Source: Pseudoflavonifractor gallinarum
Lineage (GTDB): Bacteria; Bacillota; Clostridia; Oscillospirales; Oscillospiraceae
Length of the DNA: 64,000 bases
NCBI RefSeq assembly: GCF_014982855.1
Contig: NZ_JADCKF010000012.1
Span: 1 to 64,000 of the forward strand
Direction: 5' to 3'
Part shown: in pieces, positions 8,420 through 16,686 of the stretch
Layout: every line of letters begins with the position of its first letter
Numbering within the stretch: position 1 is the stretch's first letter
The notes under the pieces: model-generated
Seen by the model: only the letters and a program-made list of their open reading frames with translations
What the model was told of the DNA's origin: nothing
Database searches by the model: none
Translations under genes and position numbers: made by a program

Positions 8420-8661
8420 GAAAAAATTTTACGTTTCGAAAAAAAGATTGCTTGGGGCTTTTTGCTTCTTTGATGGAATAAAATAAGGGCTTGAGTGATA
8501 ATAAAGTGTAATATTTTATACTAAAATGTCGAATAGTAATGAAAAAGGGGGCGTCCGATCTGATATCCCGTTGGGCAGACAACCGCTCTTTGGGCTGAAA
8601 TGCTGTATCATGAATTATATAACGATAGAGTGGTACAGATCTGCGCGGAGCGGGAGGGCCT

Positions 8662-11235
8662 ATGAAACAATGGAAAACAGGAGCGGTGCTGATTTCACTG
8701 CTGGGGATCATGAGCGGAATGATGATGGCGGGAGCGGCAGAGAAAGCGGAGATCCCGCTGAACAGCGAGACCTTTCCGGACCCCGCTTTTTTGAGCTGGG
8801 TAAGCGACCGGGATACCGATCGTGACGGCGGCCTCTCCCAGATGGAGTTGGACGCAGTGACAAAAATGGACCTGAGAAAATTGGGAATTCAGGATTTGCA
8901 AGGCCTGGAGTATTTTCGAAATCTGGAGAGCTTGAATTGCAGCGAAAACGATCTTACCGTCCTGGAATTGACCGATTTTCCTGCCATGAACTCACTGACC
9001 TGCAATGAGAATCCGAGGCTCTCTGAGCTGCGTTTGGAAGGGGTTCCGACACTGGAACATCTCTACTGCTTTCACTCCAACCTTTTCGAACTGGATCTGC
9101 ACGACGTACCCGGACTGACCTATTTTGCATGGGGCGGCAGCCCGCTCACAGAATTGGATCTGAGCGGAAATCCGGAGTTACAAATTCTCCATGTTCTGGG
9201 TGGGACGCTGACCACTGCGGACTTGTCCCAGAACCGAAAACTGGAGACGGTGCTTTGGAATCATACGTTCATCCAGACGTTGGATCTGTCCCAGCAGACC
9301 GAGTTGACCTATCTGAACTGTACGGATAACCAGCTGTTCTCCTTGGACCTGTCCCATAACACAAAGCTGGAGACCGTTTATGCGGGGAAAAACCAGCTGC
9401 TTGCCCTTCGCCTTCCGGATCGAGAGGCACTCTTTTTGGATTTTACAGAGCAGAGCCCAGCCCGGATCGCGCTGGAGCCGGGGGAAAATGGGATTTCACT
9501 GGAACCGTTTGCGCCGTGGATCCAGCCCGAAAAAATCACCGAATTGAAGGGTGGCGTTCTGGATGGAACACGGATCCAGCTGGACGCACCCAATGAGACC
9601 CTGACCTATCGCTATCGGGAGGGGGATGCGGTCCTGGATGCCGCCATTTCTGTGACGGGAGAAAATGGCTGGACGGTTCCGCTGTCCATTGAAAATTGGG
9701 AATATGGGGCGAACCCCTCCAAACCACAGGCAAAAGCGGCCTTTGGCGAGACCATATTTTCCTATTCCGAAGGAAGGGACGGCCCCTATCAGGCGGAGGC
9801 GCCGGTCCACGCGGGAGCATGGTACGTCCGTGCGGCCGTAGAGGGAACCGAGCAATACCAGGGGCTCACCGCGGTCGTGCCCTTTGAGATCCGACAGGCG
9901 GTCCCCAATTACCTGGAACCCGGGGAAAAAACGGCGGTCTATGGGGATTCCCTGGGCGATGTGAGATTGGAAACCGGCTTTTTGTGGGAGGACCCCACCC
10001 TTCCGGTGGGAGAGGCTGGAGATCGGATCCACTTTGCATCCTATACCCCGGAAGATGCGATCGATTATCTGACAGTGGCACACATTCCGGTCCACATCCG
10101 GGTTCTGCCCTATGACGGCACGCAGCTCCCCATCCCCGCGCTTTCCAGTGTGGAAGATGTGGAAAAGCTGGAGATCTGGCACGGCAAATACCAGCTTCGA
10201 ACAGACGTAGACTATACAGTTGAGCTGACATCCGGGGACGGAGAGCGTCAGGTCACGATTCGCTTTATGGGGAACTATACCGGAACCGTCCTGCGGACCT
10301 TTGCAGATATGGGCGCTGGTGGGGGTGCGGGCCCTCAGTACGTGTCGATCCTGGCGGAATCCACCGGCGGTGGAGAAATCACGCCCAGCGGCAGGGTCCG
10401 CCTGGTGCGCGGCAGCGATCAGAGCTTTGCGATACGGCCACAGGCCGGATACCGGTTGGAGCAGCTCCTGGTCGATGGAAGTGCCGTGGAGTATACCGAG
10501 ACCTATTCTTTTGAAAATATCACCCAAAACCATACGATATCTGCAGTATTTGTTCAAAAGTCCGTCGTTGTGGATCCGGAGATCACCGGGGTCGCACAGA
10601 CCCTGAACACCAGAGACCATAACGCCTTTTTCTTCGGCTATCCTGGTGAGCGCTTTGGAGCGGACGATACACTGACCCGCGCTCAGGCCGCACAGCTCTT
10701 TTATTCGCTGCTTCTTACTCCGGGGAATGCCACGGATGCGGGGTTCTCCGATGTGCCGGAGGATGCGTGGTATGCCAGGGCAGTCAACACGCTGGCATCC
10801 ATGGGAGTGGTTGCAGGGGTAGGCGGTGAAAAATTCTGGCCGGAAGCGCCGATCACTCGTGCAGAATTTGTCGCAATGGCCGGGCGGTTTGCACATCCTG
10901 TGGAAGCGGGAGGCATGACCTTTGCGGATGTCCAGGAGGATGACTGGTTTTATGAGGCGGTTCAGAGCGCCGTCTGGTACGGCTGGATTTCTGGGTATCC
11001 GGACGGCACCTTTGGATCGGAACAACCCATGACCCGCGCCCAGGCAGCCGCCATCCTGAACCGGATGTTGGGACGCAGCGCAGATCGGACCTTCCTTGCC
11101 GAAGACCATGGGCTGCGGGAATTCCGGGATGTTTCAAAGTCCCACTGGGCCTATTTTGACATCTGTGAAGCGGCCAACGGACACGGGTATGAGAAAAGAG
11201 ATGGCCTTGAATTCTGGAATGCAATCCTTTCCTAG
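8662..11235 (+). CDS. Leucine-rich-repeat surface protein with SLH anchor
   Basis: 857 residues with a signal peptide (cleavage likely after MMMAGA, about residue 25). Residues about 48-65 form an EF-hand/dockerin-like calcium loop (DRDTDRDGGLSQMEL). Leucine-rich repeats of the LxxLNCxxN type span about 70-265. An MBG-like beta domain follows (about 330-410). A Bacterial-repeat beta-grasp domain (about 555-630) precedes three SLH repeats (about 640-840) that bind pyruvylated secondary wall polymer. ATG 8662 has GGGAGGG just upstream. It is monocistronic and converges with the ABC transporter operon. The role is probably adhesion or interaction with host or other cells; the ligand is unknown. 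Confidence 0.85.
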   Translation: MKQWKTGAVLISLLGIMSGMMMAGAAEKAEIPLNSETFPDPAFLSWVSDRDTDRDGGLSQMELDAVTKMDLRKLGIQDLQGLEYFRNLESLNCSENDLTVLELTDFPAMNSLTCNENPRLSELRLEGVPTLEHLYCFHSNLFELDLHDVPGLTYFAWGGSPLTELDLSGNPELQILHVLGGTLTTADLSQNRKLETVLWNHTFIQTLDLSQQTELTYLNCTDNQLFSLDLSHNTKLETVYAGKNQLLALRLPDREALFLDFTEQSPARIALEPGENGISLEPFAPWIQPEKITELKGGVLDGTRIQLDAPNETLTYRYREGDAVLDAAISVTGENGWTVPLSIENWEYGANPSKPQAKAAFGETIFSYSEGRDGPYQAEAPVHAGAWYVRAAVEGTEQYQGLTAVVPFEIRQAVPNYLEPGEKTAVYGDSLGDVRLETGFLWEDPTLPVGEAGDRIHFASYTPEDAIDYLTVAHIPVHIRVLPYDGTQLPIPALSSVEDVEKLEIWHGKYQLRTDVDYTVELTSGDGERQVTIRFMGNYTGTVLRTFADMGAGGGAGPQYVSILAESTGGGEITPSGRVRLVRGSDQSFAIRPQAGYRLEQLLVDGSAVEYTETYSFENITQNHTISAVFVQKSVVVDPEITGVAQTLNTRDHNAFFFGYPGERFGADDTLTRAQAAQLFYSLLLTPGNATDAGFSDVPEDAWYARAVNTLASMGVVAGVGGEKFWPEAPITRAEFVAMAGRFAHPVEAGGMTFADVQEDDWFYEAVQSAVWYGWISGYPDGTFGSEQPMTRAQAAAILNRMLGRSADRTFLAEDHGLREFRDVSKSHWAYFDICEAANGHGYEKRDGLEFWNAILS

Positions 11236-11263
11236 GATCGATCGAACCAAGCGGGCTGGAATA

Positions 11264-11303
11264 TGAAAAATCCCCCTGCCGGAATCTTTCCGGCAGGGGG
11301 ATT
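11264..11303 (-). terminator. Terminator of the DUF3798 ABC transporter operon
   Basis: A 16-bp stem with arms AATCCCCCTGCCGGAA and TTCCGGCAGGGGGATT. The T run (complement of 11266-11270) follows on the minus strand, so it mainly ends the leftward operon, though the stem can also stop the convergent LRR transcript. Confidence 0.85.
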
Positions 11304-11325
11304 GCTCTGTGTGGGGGATCAGAGA

Positions 11326-12489
11326 TTAATAGTAGATATCCTCCAGGATCAGCATCCAGTAGTGGTCCAGACCCTCGCCGGCCATGGCAAAGTCGGCGGC
11401 CACGGGCATATGCTCCTTGGAGAAGTTGTCCAGGAACTCCTTGCTCAGGACGTCGTCGATGGTCAGGCCATTGTCGTGCATGTAGACGGCCAGCTCCACC
11501 TGGAACTGGGGCACGTAGACGGAGGAGGGCATGGCCCATCCGGACAGCTTACCGGTCATACCGGCCTCGGCGGCCTTCTCGGTGATCATGCTGTTGATTT
11601 TGTCATAGTCGCCCAGATCATCCTCGGTGATCTCCAGGTTGAGAACGGTGGGGTAGGCCTGGGTGGGGGTGGGGCAGCACTGCTCGGCCACGATGAAGCC
11701 CTGCTTGAAGGCCTCGTCCAGGATCACGTCGTACATGGGGCAGTTGGTGCCGAAGATGTTGGTATTGGGGCCGTACTTCTCGATCTGGCGGGGCAGGTCC
11801 TCCCGGAGGAACTGGAGCATGGCGGCCTTGCCGTTGCCGGTCTGAGGATCGGGGGTCATGACCTCCACAAACTCCATGCCCAGCTCCTCACAGGTGGCCT
11901 TCATCATGTCCCGTCTCTGGACCTTGGACTCAGAGGCCATGTGAGTGGGGAAGGAGTAGTGGATAAAGGTCCGGGCGCCCATCTCATAGGCCTTGGTGGG
12001 GATGGTCACGCCGCGGCGGACCCAGTCGGTGTTGATGGCCAGATCCACATAGTCGTTGAGAAGCTGGGGATCGTCGTTGCTGGTGACGATGGTGGTGATG
12101 TCGGGGCGCTTCTCCTTGATGGTCTGGAAGGCGGGGACAATGCCCTCCATGCCGTTGTTGAAGAGGATGTACTTCATCTCGGGGTCATCGGCCAGGCTGG
12201 TGACTACGGAGATGCAGCCCTCCACGTTGGTGGCAAAATCCTCGGGCAGGGTCTTGTGCACCACGATGTCGGGGTACTTCTCCACCATCTCCTGGGCGCC
12301 GCGGAACTCGTCCTCAGAGACGGTCAGGGTGGGGGTCACGATGCCGATCTTGTAGGAGTCCTCGGCGGCGGCGCTGGCGGAAGGATTGGCAGCCGGGGTG
12401 CCCTGGGGATTGCTCCCGGTGGTGCTGCATCCGGCGGCCATGGATACGACCATCAGCACGGACAGCAGCAGGGAAACGAGTTTCTTCAT
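11326..12489 (-). CDS. DUF3798 lipoprotein, predicted ABC substrate-binding protein
   Basis: 387 residues. The lipobox MAAGC (Cys near residue 21) and an Ala/Ser/Pro-rich linker precede a periplasmic-binding-like fold that I recognise as DUF3798 (for example FNNGMEGIVPAFQTIKEKRPDI). It is the last gene of an operon with two permeases and a duplicated ATPase, so it is most likely the extracellular solute receptor of that transporter. AGGAGG lies 10 bases before ATG. No sugar-binding signature allows a substrate call. Confidence 0.8.
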   Translation of the reverse strand: MKKLVSLLLSVLMVVSMAAGCSTTGSNPQGTPAANPSASAAAEDSYKIGIVTPTLTVSEDEFRGAQEMVEKYPDIVVHKTLPEDFATNVEGCISVVTSLADDPEMKYILFNNGMEGIVPAFQTIKEKRPDITTIVTSNDDPQLLNDYVDLAINTDWVRRGVTIPTKAYEMGARTFIHYSFPTHMASESKVQRRDMMKATCEELGMEFVEVMTPDPQTGNGKAAMLQFLREDLPRQIEKYGPNTNIFGTNCPMYDVILDEAFKQGFIVAEQCCPTPTQAYPTVLNLEITEDDLGDYDKINSMITEKAAEAGMTGKLSGWAMPSSVYVPQFQVELAVYMHDNGLTIDDVLSKEFLDNFSKEHMPVAADFAMAGEGLDHYWMLILEDIYY

Positions 12490-12523
12490 GGTGTGTGTTC
12501 CTCCTGATTCTATTTTTTAAAGC

Positions 12524-13576
12524 CTACGCTTTAAAATTCTGAAGTTTCAGGTCCTTTTCCTTCTTGAGATTCATGATAATGGCGATCACGATCACGCCGT
12601 AGGCCAGGAAGGACCGGAAGTATTCGCCTACGGAGGGGTTGTTGAAGAGATTCTGGCCCGCCATGGGGGAGGTGATAAAGAGAGTGTGGAAGAGCACCAC
12701 GCCCAGGAAGCAATTGCGCAGTTTGGCTTCCCGGATGGTGGCACCGCCCACTAAAATGGCCGCGGCCGCATAGGTCTCGATCCCCAGGTGCCCGGTATAG
12801 ACCATGGCGGTGCCAAAGTCGCTCACGGTGATGATCTGGCTCATGGCGGCAAAGATGGTGGAGATCACAATGCAGATGGTGCGGATGCGGTTGCTGTTGA
12901 CACCCAGCAGATTGGCATTGTGCAGATCACTGCCCACCGCCTTGGCCAGGACCCCCAGCTTGGACTTTTGCAGGTAGATCAGGATCAGGGTAAAGGTGCC
13001 GATGATAAGGAGAGGGAGCAGGGAGTAGACCTTTCCGTCCAGCGTAAAGGGCAGGACGCTGGTGAATACCTGCTTGAGGGGGGCCACATCCAGCATGTTG
13101 CGTACGCCCACGCCGGTATCCAGCAGGATCGCCTCATTGGCGGGGTGGAAAATAGTCCCGTAACCCACCATAAAGACAAACTGGTAGAGGACGGAGCTGA
13201 GCTGTCCGATCATGATGGAGACGATCATCTCGGTCCCCCGGGCCCGGTTGAGCAGCATGGCCACCAGGGTGCCGAAGAGCACCGACAGCGCAATGCTGAC
13301 CCCCACCACAAAGAGCAGGATGGGGAGGCCGGAGAGATTCAGGTCCATAGCCAGGACGATGGCGGTCTGGGCACAGATGGCCCCCACCACAATGGCGAAG
13401 TTGATGCCCATGCCGCAGGTCACCGGCAGGATCAGGGCCAGGACAAAGAGAGTGTTGCGGATGAAGCGGGTATAGACCTCCGAGGAGAGATAGGAAAGGC
13501 TCACCCCGGCGTAGTGAAAGGACAGCAGGCAGAGCAGGAATACGGCAATGGGGACCAGGTTATTTTTTAAGAACTT
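12524..13576 (-). CDS. ABC transporter permease 2 (branched-chain/sugar BPL type)
   Basis: About 350 residues with roughly 8-10 hydrophobic segments; the motif GATIREAKLRNCFLGV is typical of RbsC-like permeases. I start at ATG 13576, because AAAGGA lies 8 bases before it, not at the upstream in-frame ATG. It overlaps the end of the first permease by 17 bases. Two different permease genes suggest a heterodimeric channel. Confidence 0.85.
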   Translation of the reverse strand, partial: KFLKNNLVPIAVFLLCLLSFHYAGVSLSYLSSEVYTRFIRNTLFVLALILPVTCGMGINFAIVVGAICAQTAIVLAMDLNLSGLPILLFVVGVSIALSVLFGTLVAMLLNRARGTEMIVSIMIGQLSSVLYQFVFMVGYGTIFHPANEAILLDTGVGVRNMLDVAPLKQVFTSVLPFTLDGKVYSLLPLLIIGTFTLILIYLQKSKLGVLAKAVGSDLHNANLLGVNSNRIRTICIVISTIFAAMSQIITVSDFGTAMVYTGHLGIETYAAAAILVGGATIREAKLRNCFLGVVLFHTLFITSPMAGQNLFNNPSVGEYFRSFLAYGVIVIAIIMNLKKEKDLKLQNFKA

Positions 13577-14603
13577 CATTTCCCGCATCCTTTCTCTGGA
13601 AGATAAACGCATAAAGAATAATGCCGCTGGTGACGATGGTACGGAGGATCTCGGCCATTTCCGGCAGCAGAAGGGCGTTGGCCACGGGAATGGACAGGAG
13701 ATAGGTGGTCTGATACAGGAAGGTTCCGATCAGCGCGTTGGCCACCGCGGCCTTTTTCTGGCTGGCGCCGCCGATGACAATGGCGGAAATGGCGGGGAAG
13801 CTCATCATAAAGGGCCCGTCGTAGAGGTGCAGGAAGCCGTAGCTCTGAGAGTAGACCACCACGCCCACGGCGGCCAGGACCATGGAGAGGATGATGCCGA
13901 TGGTCCGGTACCGGTTCACCCGCAGGCCGGCAAGGCTGGAAAAGCGCTCATTTTCCGCAATGGCGGAGAAGATGATGCCGGTGCGGGTCTTGGAGAAGAG
14001 CCAGAGCAGGGCCGCGATGACAAAGAAAAAGAGGAGCAGGCCCACCGGAATGACGATCTCCCCCACCTTGATCTGCCACAGCCGGTCCAGAATGCCGCCG
14101 AAATAGATGTCCAGATTGACCCGGGGGCGCAGGCCCTGTCCGCCGATGGGATAGAGCATCTGGCGGTTGGTCACCGGGACGAAGGTATAGAAGATGTTCA
14201 TGATGGGGATGAAGGAGTACCCGGCAAAGGTGCCCACGATCTCCTCGTTCAGCTTGAGACGGTTCAGAATCCTGCTGTATCCAAAGCCGAAGAGAACGGC
14301 GATGGCAGCCCCCACCAGAAGGGATACAGAGAAGCCCAGCCAGCCGGTCATCTTGTAATTGAGGGCGAATACCATACCCAGCAGACCGGCGGAGAGTCCG
14401 ATGGACATGCCGAAGTTTCGCCCGGCGCCCACGTTCATCATGGGGATCAGGGAAAGGACCAGAATGCCGTTCATGGCCCATTTGATGAGGGCGTCGTTGA
14501 TAAGGCTGACAAAGCTGATATCCACCAGCACGGCCAGGATCAGGAGCACCAGCATGTAGAGGGACATGATGAACCGCGGAGGATTGATGGCGTGAAGCTT
14601 CAT
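13560..14603 (-). CDS. ABC transporter permease 1 (BPL type)
   Basis: 347 residues with multiple membrane segments. The coupling region GGASQKKAAVANALIGTFLY corresponds to the RbsC-type EAA loop. Its ATG overlaps the stop of the ATPase gene (ATGA), so translation is coupled. It probably pairs with the second permease. Confidence 0.85.
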   Translation of the reverse strand: MKLHAINPPRFIMSLYMLVLLILAVLVDISFVSLINDALIKWAMNGILVLSLIPMMNVGAGRNFGMSIGLSAGLLGMVFALNYKMTGWLGFSVSLLVGAAIAVLFGFGYSRILNRLKLNEEIVGTFAGYSFIPIMNIFYTFVPVTNRQMLYPIGGQGLRPRVNLDIYFGGILDRLWQIKVGEIVIPVGLLLFFFVIAALLWLFSKTRTGIIFSAIAENERFSSLAGLRVNRYRTIGIILSMVLAAVGVVVYSQSYGFLHLYDGPFMMSFPAISAIVIGGASQKKAAVANALIGTFLYQTTYLLSIPVANALLLPEMAEILRTIVTSGIILYAFIFQRKDAGNEVLKK

Positions 14604-16129
14604 GCGTTTCCCCTCCCGTACAGCGACAGCGTCAGTTCTTCCAGGTCCATCTCACCCTCGAAGGTCTGAAATACCTGACCCTGATACATGACCACCACCC
14701 GGTCGCAGACCCGGACCAGCTCCTCCAGCTCGCCGGAGGTAATGATGACGGTGGTGTGGTCCCGCTCGTTCATCTTCAAGAGCCAGTCCAGAATCAGTTC
14801 TTTGGAATAGATGTCAATGCCGCGGGTGGGCTCGTTGACAAAGAGCAGCTTAGGCGCAAAGGTGAGGGCCCGGGCGATGCAGACCTTTTGCTGATTGCCG
14901 CCGCTGAGCTCCCGGACCGGGGCGTCGGGCGAGCGGCAGACGATGTTGAGCTGCTCGATCATGGCCTGGGCGTGGGCCTGGATGGCCTTGCGGTCCAGCA
15001 GGGAGAGGGCGGGGCAGGCCTTCCAGCGCAGGAACTCCCGGTGCCGCAGCTCCGTGCCGAAGATCATGTTTTTCCAGACCGGGCTCTCCCGGAAGAGGCT
15101 GGTCTTTGCCCGGTCGTCCGAGAGGTAGTAGATCCCCCGGGCGGTCAGGGTGCTGTTATCCCCCAGGGAGAGCTTTTCCCCCTTGAAACGGGCCTGGAAG
15201 CTAGCCGGCTTGAGCCCGAAGAGGCCTTCTGCCAGCAGTTCCTGCCCCTGACCGGCCAGGCCGGTGATCCCCAGCACCTCCCCCTCCCGGATGTCCAGCC
15301 CGGTGCCGTTGATCTGGGAGAGCTGCATCAGGACATCGCCCTTCTGCTCCTTTGCCGCGCGCTGGGTCTTGACGATTTTCCGCCCGACCATGTCGTCGGC
15401 AAATTTTCCGACGGAAAAATCGGCCTTTTCATAGGTGGAGATCAATGTACCGTCCCGGAGCACGGAGACGGTATCGCAGACCTGCATGATCTCCTCCAGC
15501 CGGTGGGAGATGAAGATGACGGCGATGCCCCGGTCCGCAATCTCCCGGATACAGGAGAGAAGTGCCTTGGTCTCGGTGATGTTGAGAGAGCTGGTGGGCT
15601 CGTCCAGGATCAGCAGACGGATGTTCTGCTGGTCCAGCTCCCGGGCAAGCTCCACAAACTGCTTCTGGTTCAGGGAGAGGGCGTCAATCACCTGGCCCGG
15701 GTCCATATGGGCGCCGATGGCCTCCAGTGCGTGCTGGGCGTCGCGAACATTTTTGTTTGGGTCCAGCAGGGAGAGCTCCGGCAGGAGCAGGGTGGAAAAC
15801 CGGGTCTTTTCCCGGTTGATCTTGATATTTTCCGTCACAGTCATGCCGGAGAACAGAGCCAGCTCCTGGTGTACCATAGCGATGCCGCAGGCTACGGACT
15901 GACTGTGATTCTGGATGGTAATATCCCGGCCGTCCAGGAGGATCCGGCCGGTGTAGCCCCCCGAGCGGGCGATGGTCTCGTTGCCGTTGAGGATGTTCAT
16001 GAGGGTGCTCTTTCCCGAGCCGTTGGCGCCGATGAGACCGTGGACCTTTCCGGGGAGGATGGTCAGGTTGATGTCGTTGAGTACCGTGTGTCCGTCAAAT
16101 GCCTTTGACAGATGTTTGAGTTCCAGCAT
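14600..16129 (-). CDS. ABC transporter duplicated ATPase (sugar type)
   Basis: 509 residues with two nucleotide-binding domains in tandem, as in RbsA/MglA. Domain 1 has a Walker A GANGSGKST and Walker B LLILDEPTSS; its signature region (LSLNQKQFVE) departs from LSGGQ. Domain 2 (from about 255) has a degenerate Walker A (GLAGQGQE) but a good LSGGNQQK signature and VNEPTRGID Walker B. This division of labour is usual in the family. I start at ATG 16129, 4 bases after GGAGGG; the open frame extends 31 codons further without support. First gene of the operon with two permeases and the DUF3798 lipoprotein. Confidence 0.9.
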   Translation of the reverse strand: MLELKHLSKAFDGHTVLNDINLTILPGKVHGLIGANGSGKSTLMNILNGNETIARSGGYTGRILLDGRDITIQNHSQSVACGIAMVHQELALFSGMTVTENIKINREKTRFSTLLLPELSLLDPNKNVRDAQHALEAIGAHMDPGQVIDALSLNQKQFVELARELDQQNIRLLILDEPTSSLNITETKALLSCIREIADRGIAVIFISHRLEEIMQVCDTVSVLRDGTLISTYEKADFSVGKFADDMVGRKIVKTQRAAKEQKGDVLMQLSQINGTGLDIREGEVLGITGLAGQGQELLAEGLFGLKPASFQARFKGEKLSLGDNSTLTARGIYYLSDDRAKTSLFRESPVWKNMIFGTELRHREFLRWKACPALSLLDRKAIQAHAQAMIEQLNIVCRSPDAPVRELSGGNQQKVCIARALTFAPKLLFVNEPTRGIDIYSKELILDWLLKMNERDHTTVIITSGELEELVRVCDRVVVMYQGQVFQTFEGEMDLEELTLSLYGRGNA

Positions 16130-16178
16130 AATGCCCTCCGGACATGGGTTCAGCAGAATGGTGCTTCCAAGTAGACAT

Positions 16179-16238
16179 AAAAAAACAGTTCCCCAAACGC
16201 GATGGGATGTGGAAGCATGCACCGTGCTTAGAAAACTG
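16179..16238 (-). terminator. Possible attenuator in the ABC operon leader
   Basis: On the minus strand CAGTT (16234-16238 side) pairs with AACTG (16186-16190 side), with an inner TCCCA/TGGGA-like stem, followed by seven T (complement of 16179-16185). An alternative hairpin AAGCA/TGCTT lies inside the same segment. This gives a terminator about 50 bases before the ATPase ATG, so the operon may be attenuated. The stem is weak and contains wobble pairs. Confidence 0.45.
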
Positions 16239-16278
16239 ACTGTGTGGTTTCATTGGGAAAAAGGCCAATGCCTATGGT

Positions 16279-16307
16279 AGGATACTGGAAGGGGGGGCGT
16301 TTGTCAA
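16279..16307 (-). promoter_or_regulatory. Promoter of the DUF3798 ABC operon
   Basis: TTGACA (16302-16307) and TATCCT (16279-16284) on the minus strand, 17 bases apart. The predicted start is near 16272, giving a leader of about 140 bases with the attenuator-like hairpin. Confidence 0.65.
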
Positions 16308-16511
16308 GGTTTATCTTTAGATGTAATAATGACTCGAAATATATAGGGTTTCTCTATAAGGAGAGCAGAAAAAAAGCCCGCAGGGCTGCCAGTTGCCCAA
16401 ACGACTGCTCTGTAATTAGTAACTTTTTTTCTTGATTATTCCGGGTGTTTTGATAAAATATTACAAGGTAGAATGAAATAAAGTGGATATCGAATAGAGT
16501 AAAAGCAGATG

Positions 16512-16547
16512 CAGATAGAGATGGATCGATCCCTATCTGTTTCTTTT
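16512..16547 (+). terminator. Weak hairpin plus T tract upstream of the giant gene
   Basis: CAGATAG pairs with CTATCTG around an inner GGA/TCC stem, followed by TTTCTTTT. The rest of the 557-base gap between the ATPase gene and the giant gene is AT-rich; I see no second clear element besides the leftward promoter. The hairpin may end a short upstream transcript or attenuate the giant gene. Confidence 0.35.
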
Positions 16548-16686
16548 GTGGATCTTTCGATTTTGAAGTTGGATTTATGATGCTTTTGCTGCATCTGGTC
16601 TGAGACGATGTATGGCAGCAGCAATATAAGAGAAGATCCTGTTTTCTAAGGATGGCACTACGAAAATCATAGAGGGAGGAAGCAAA

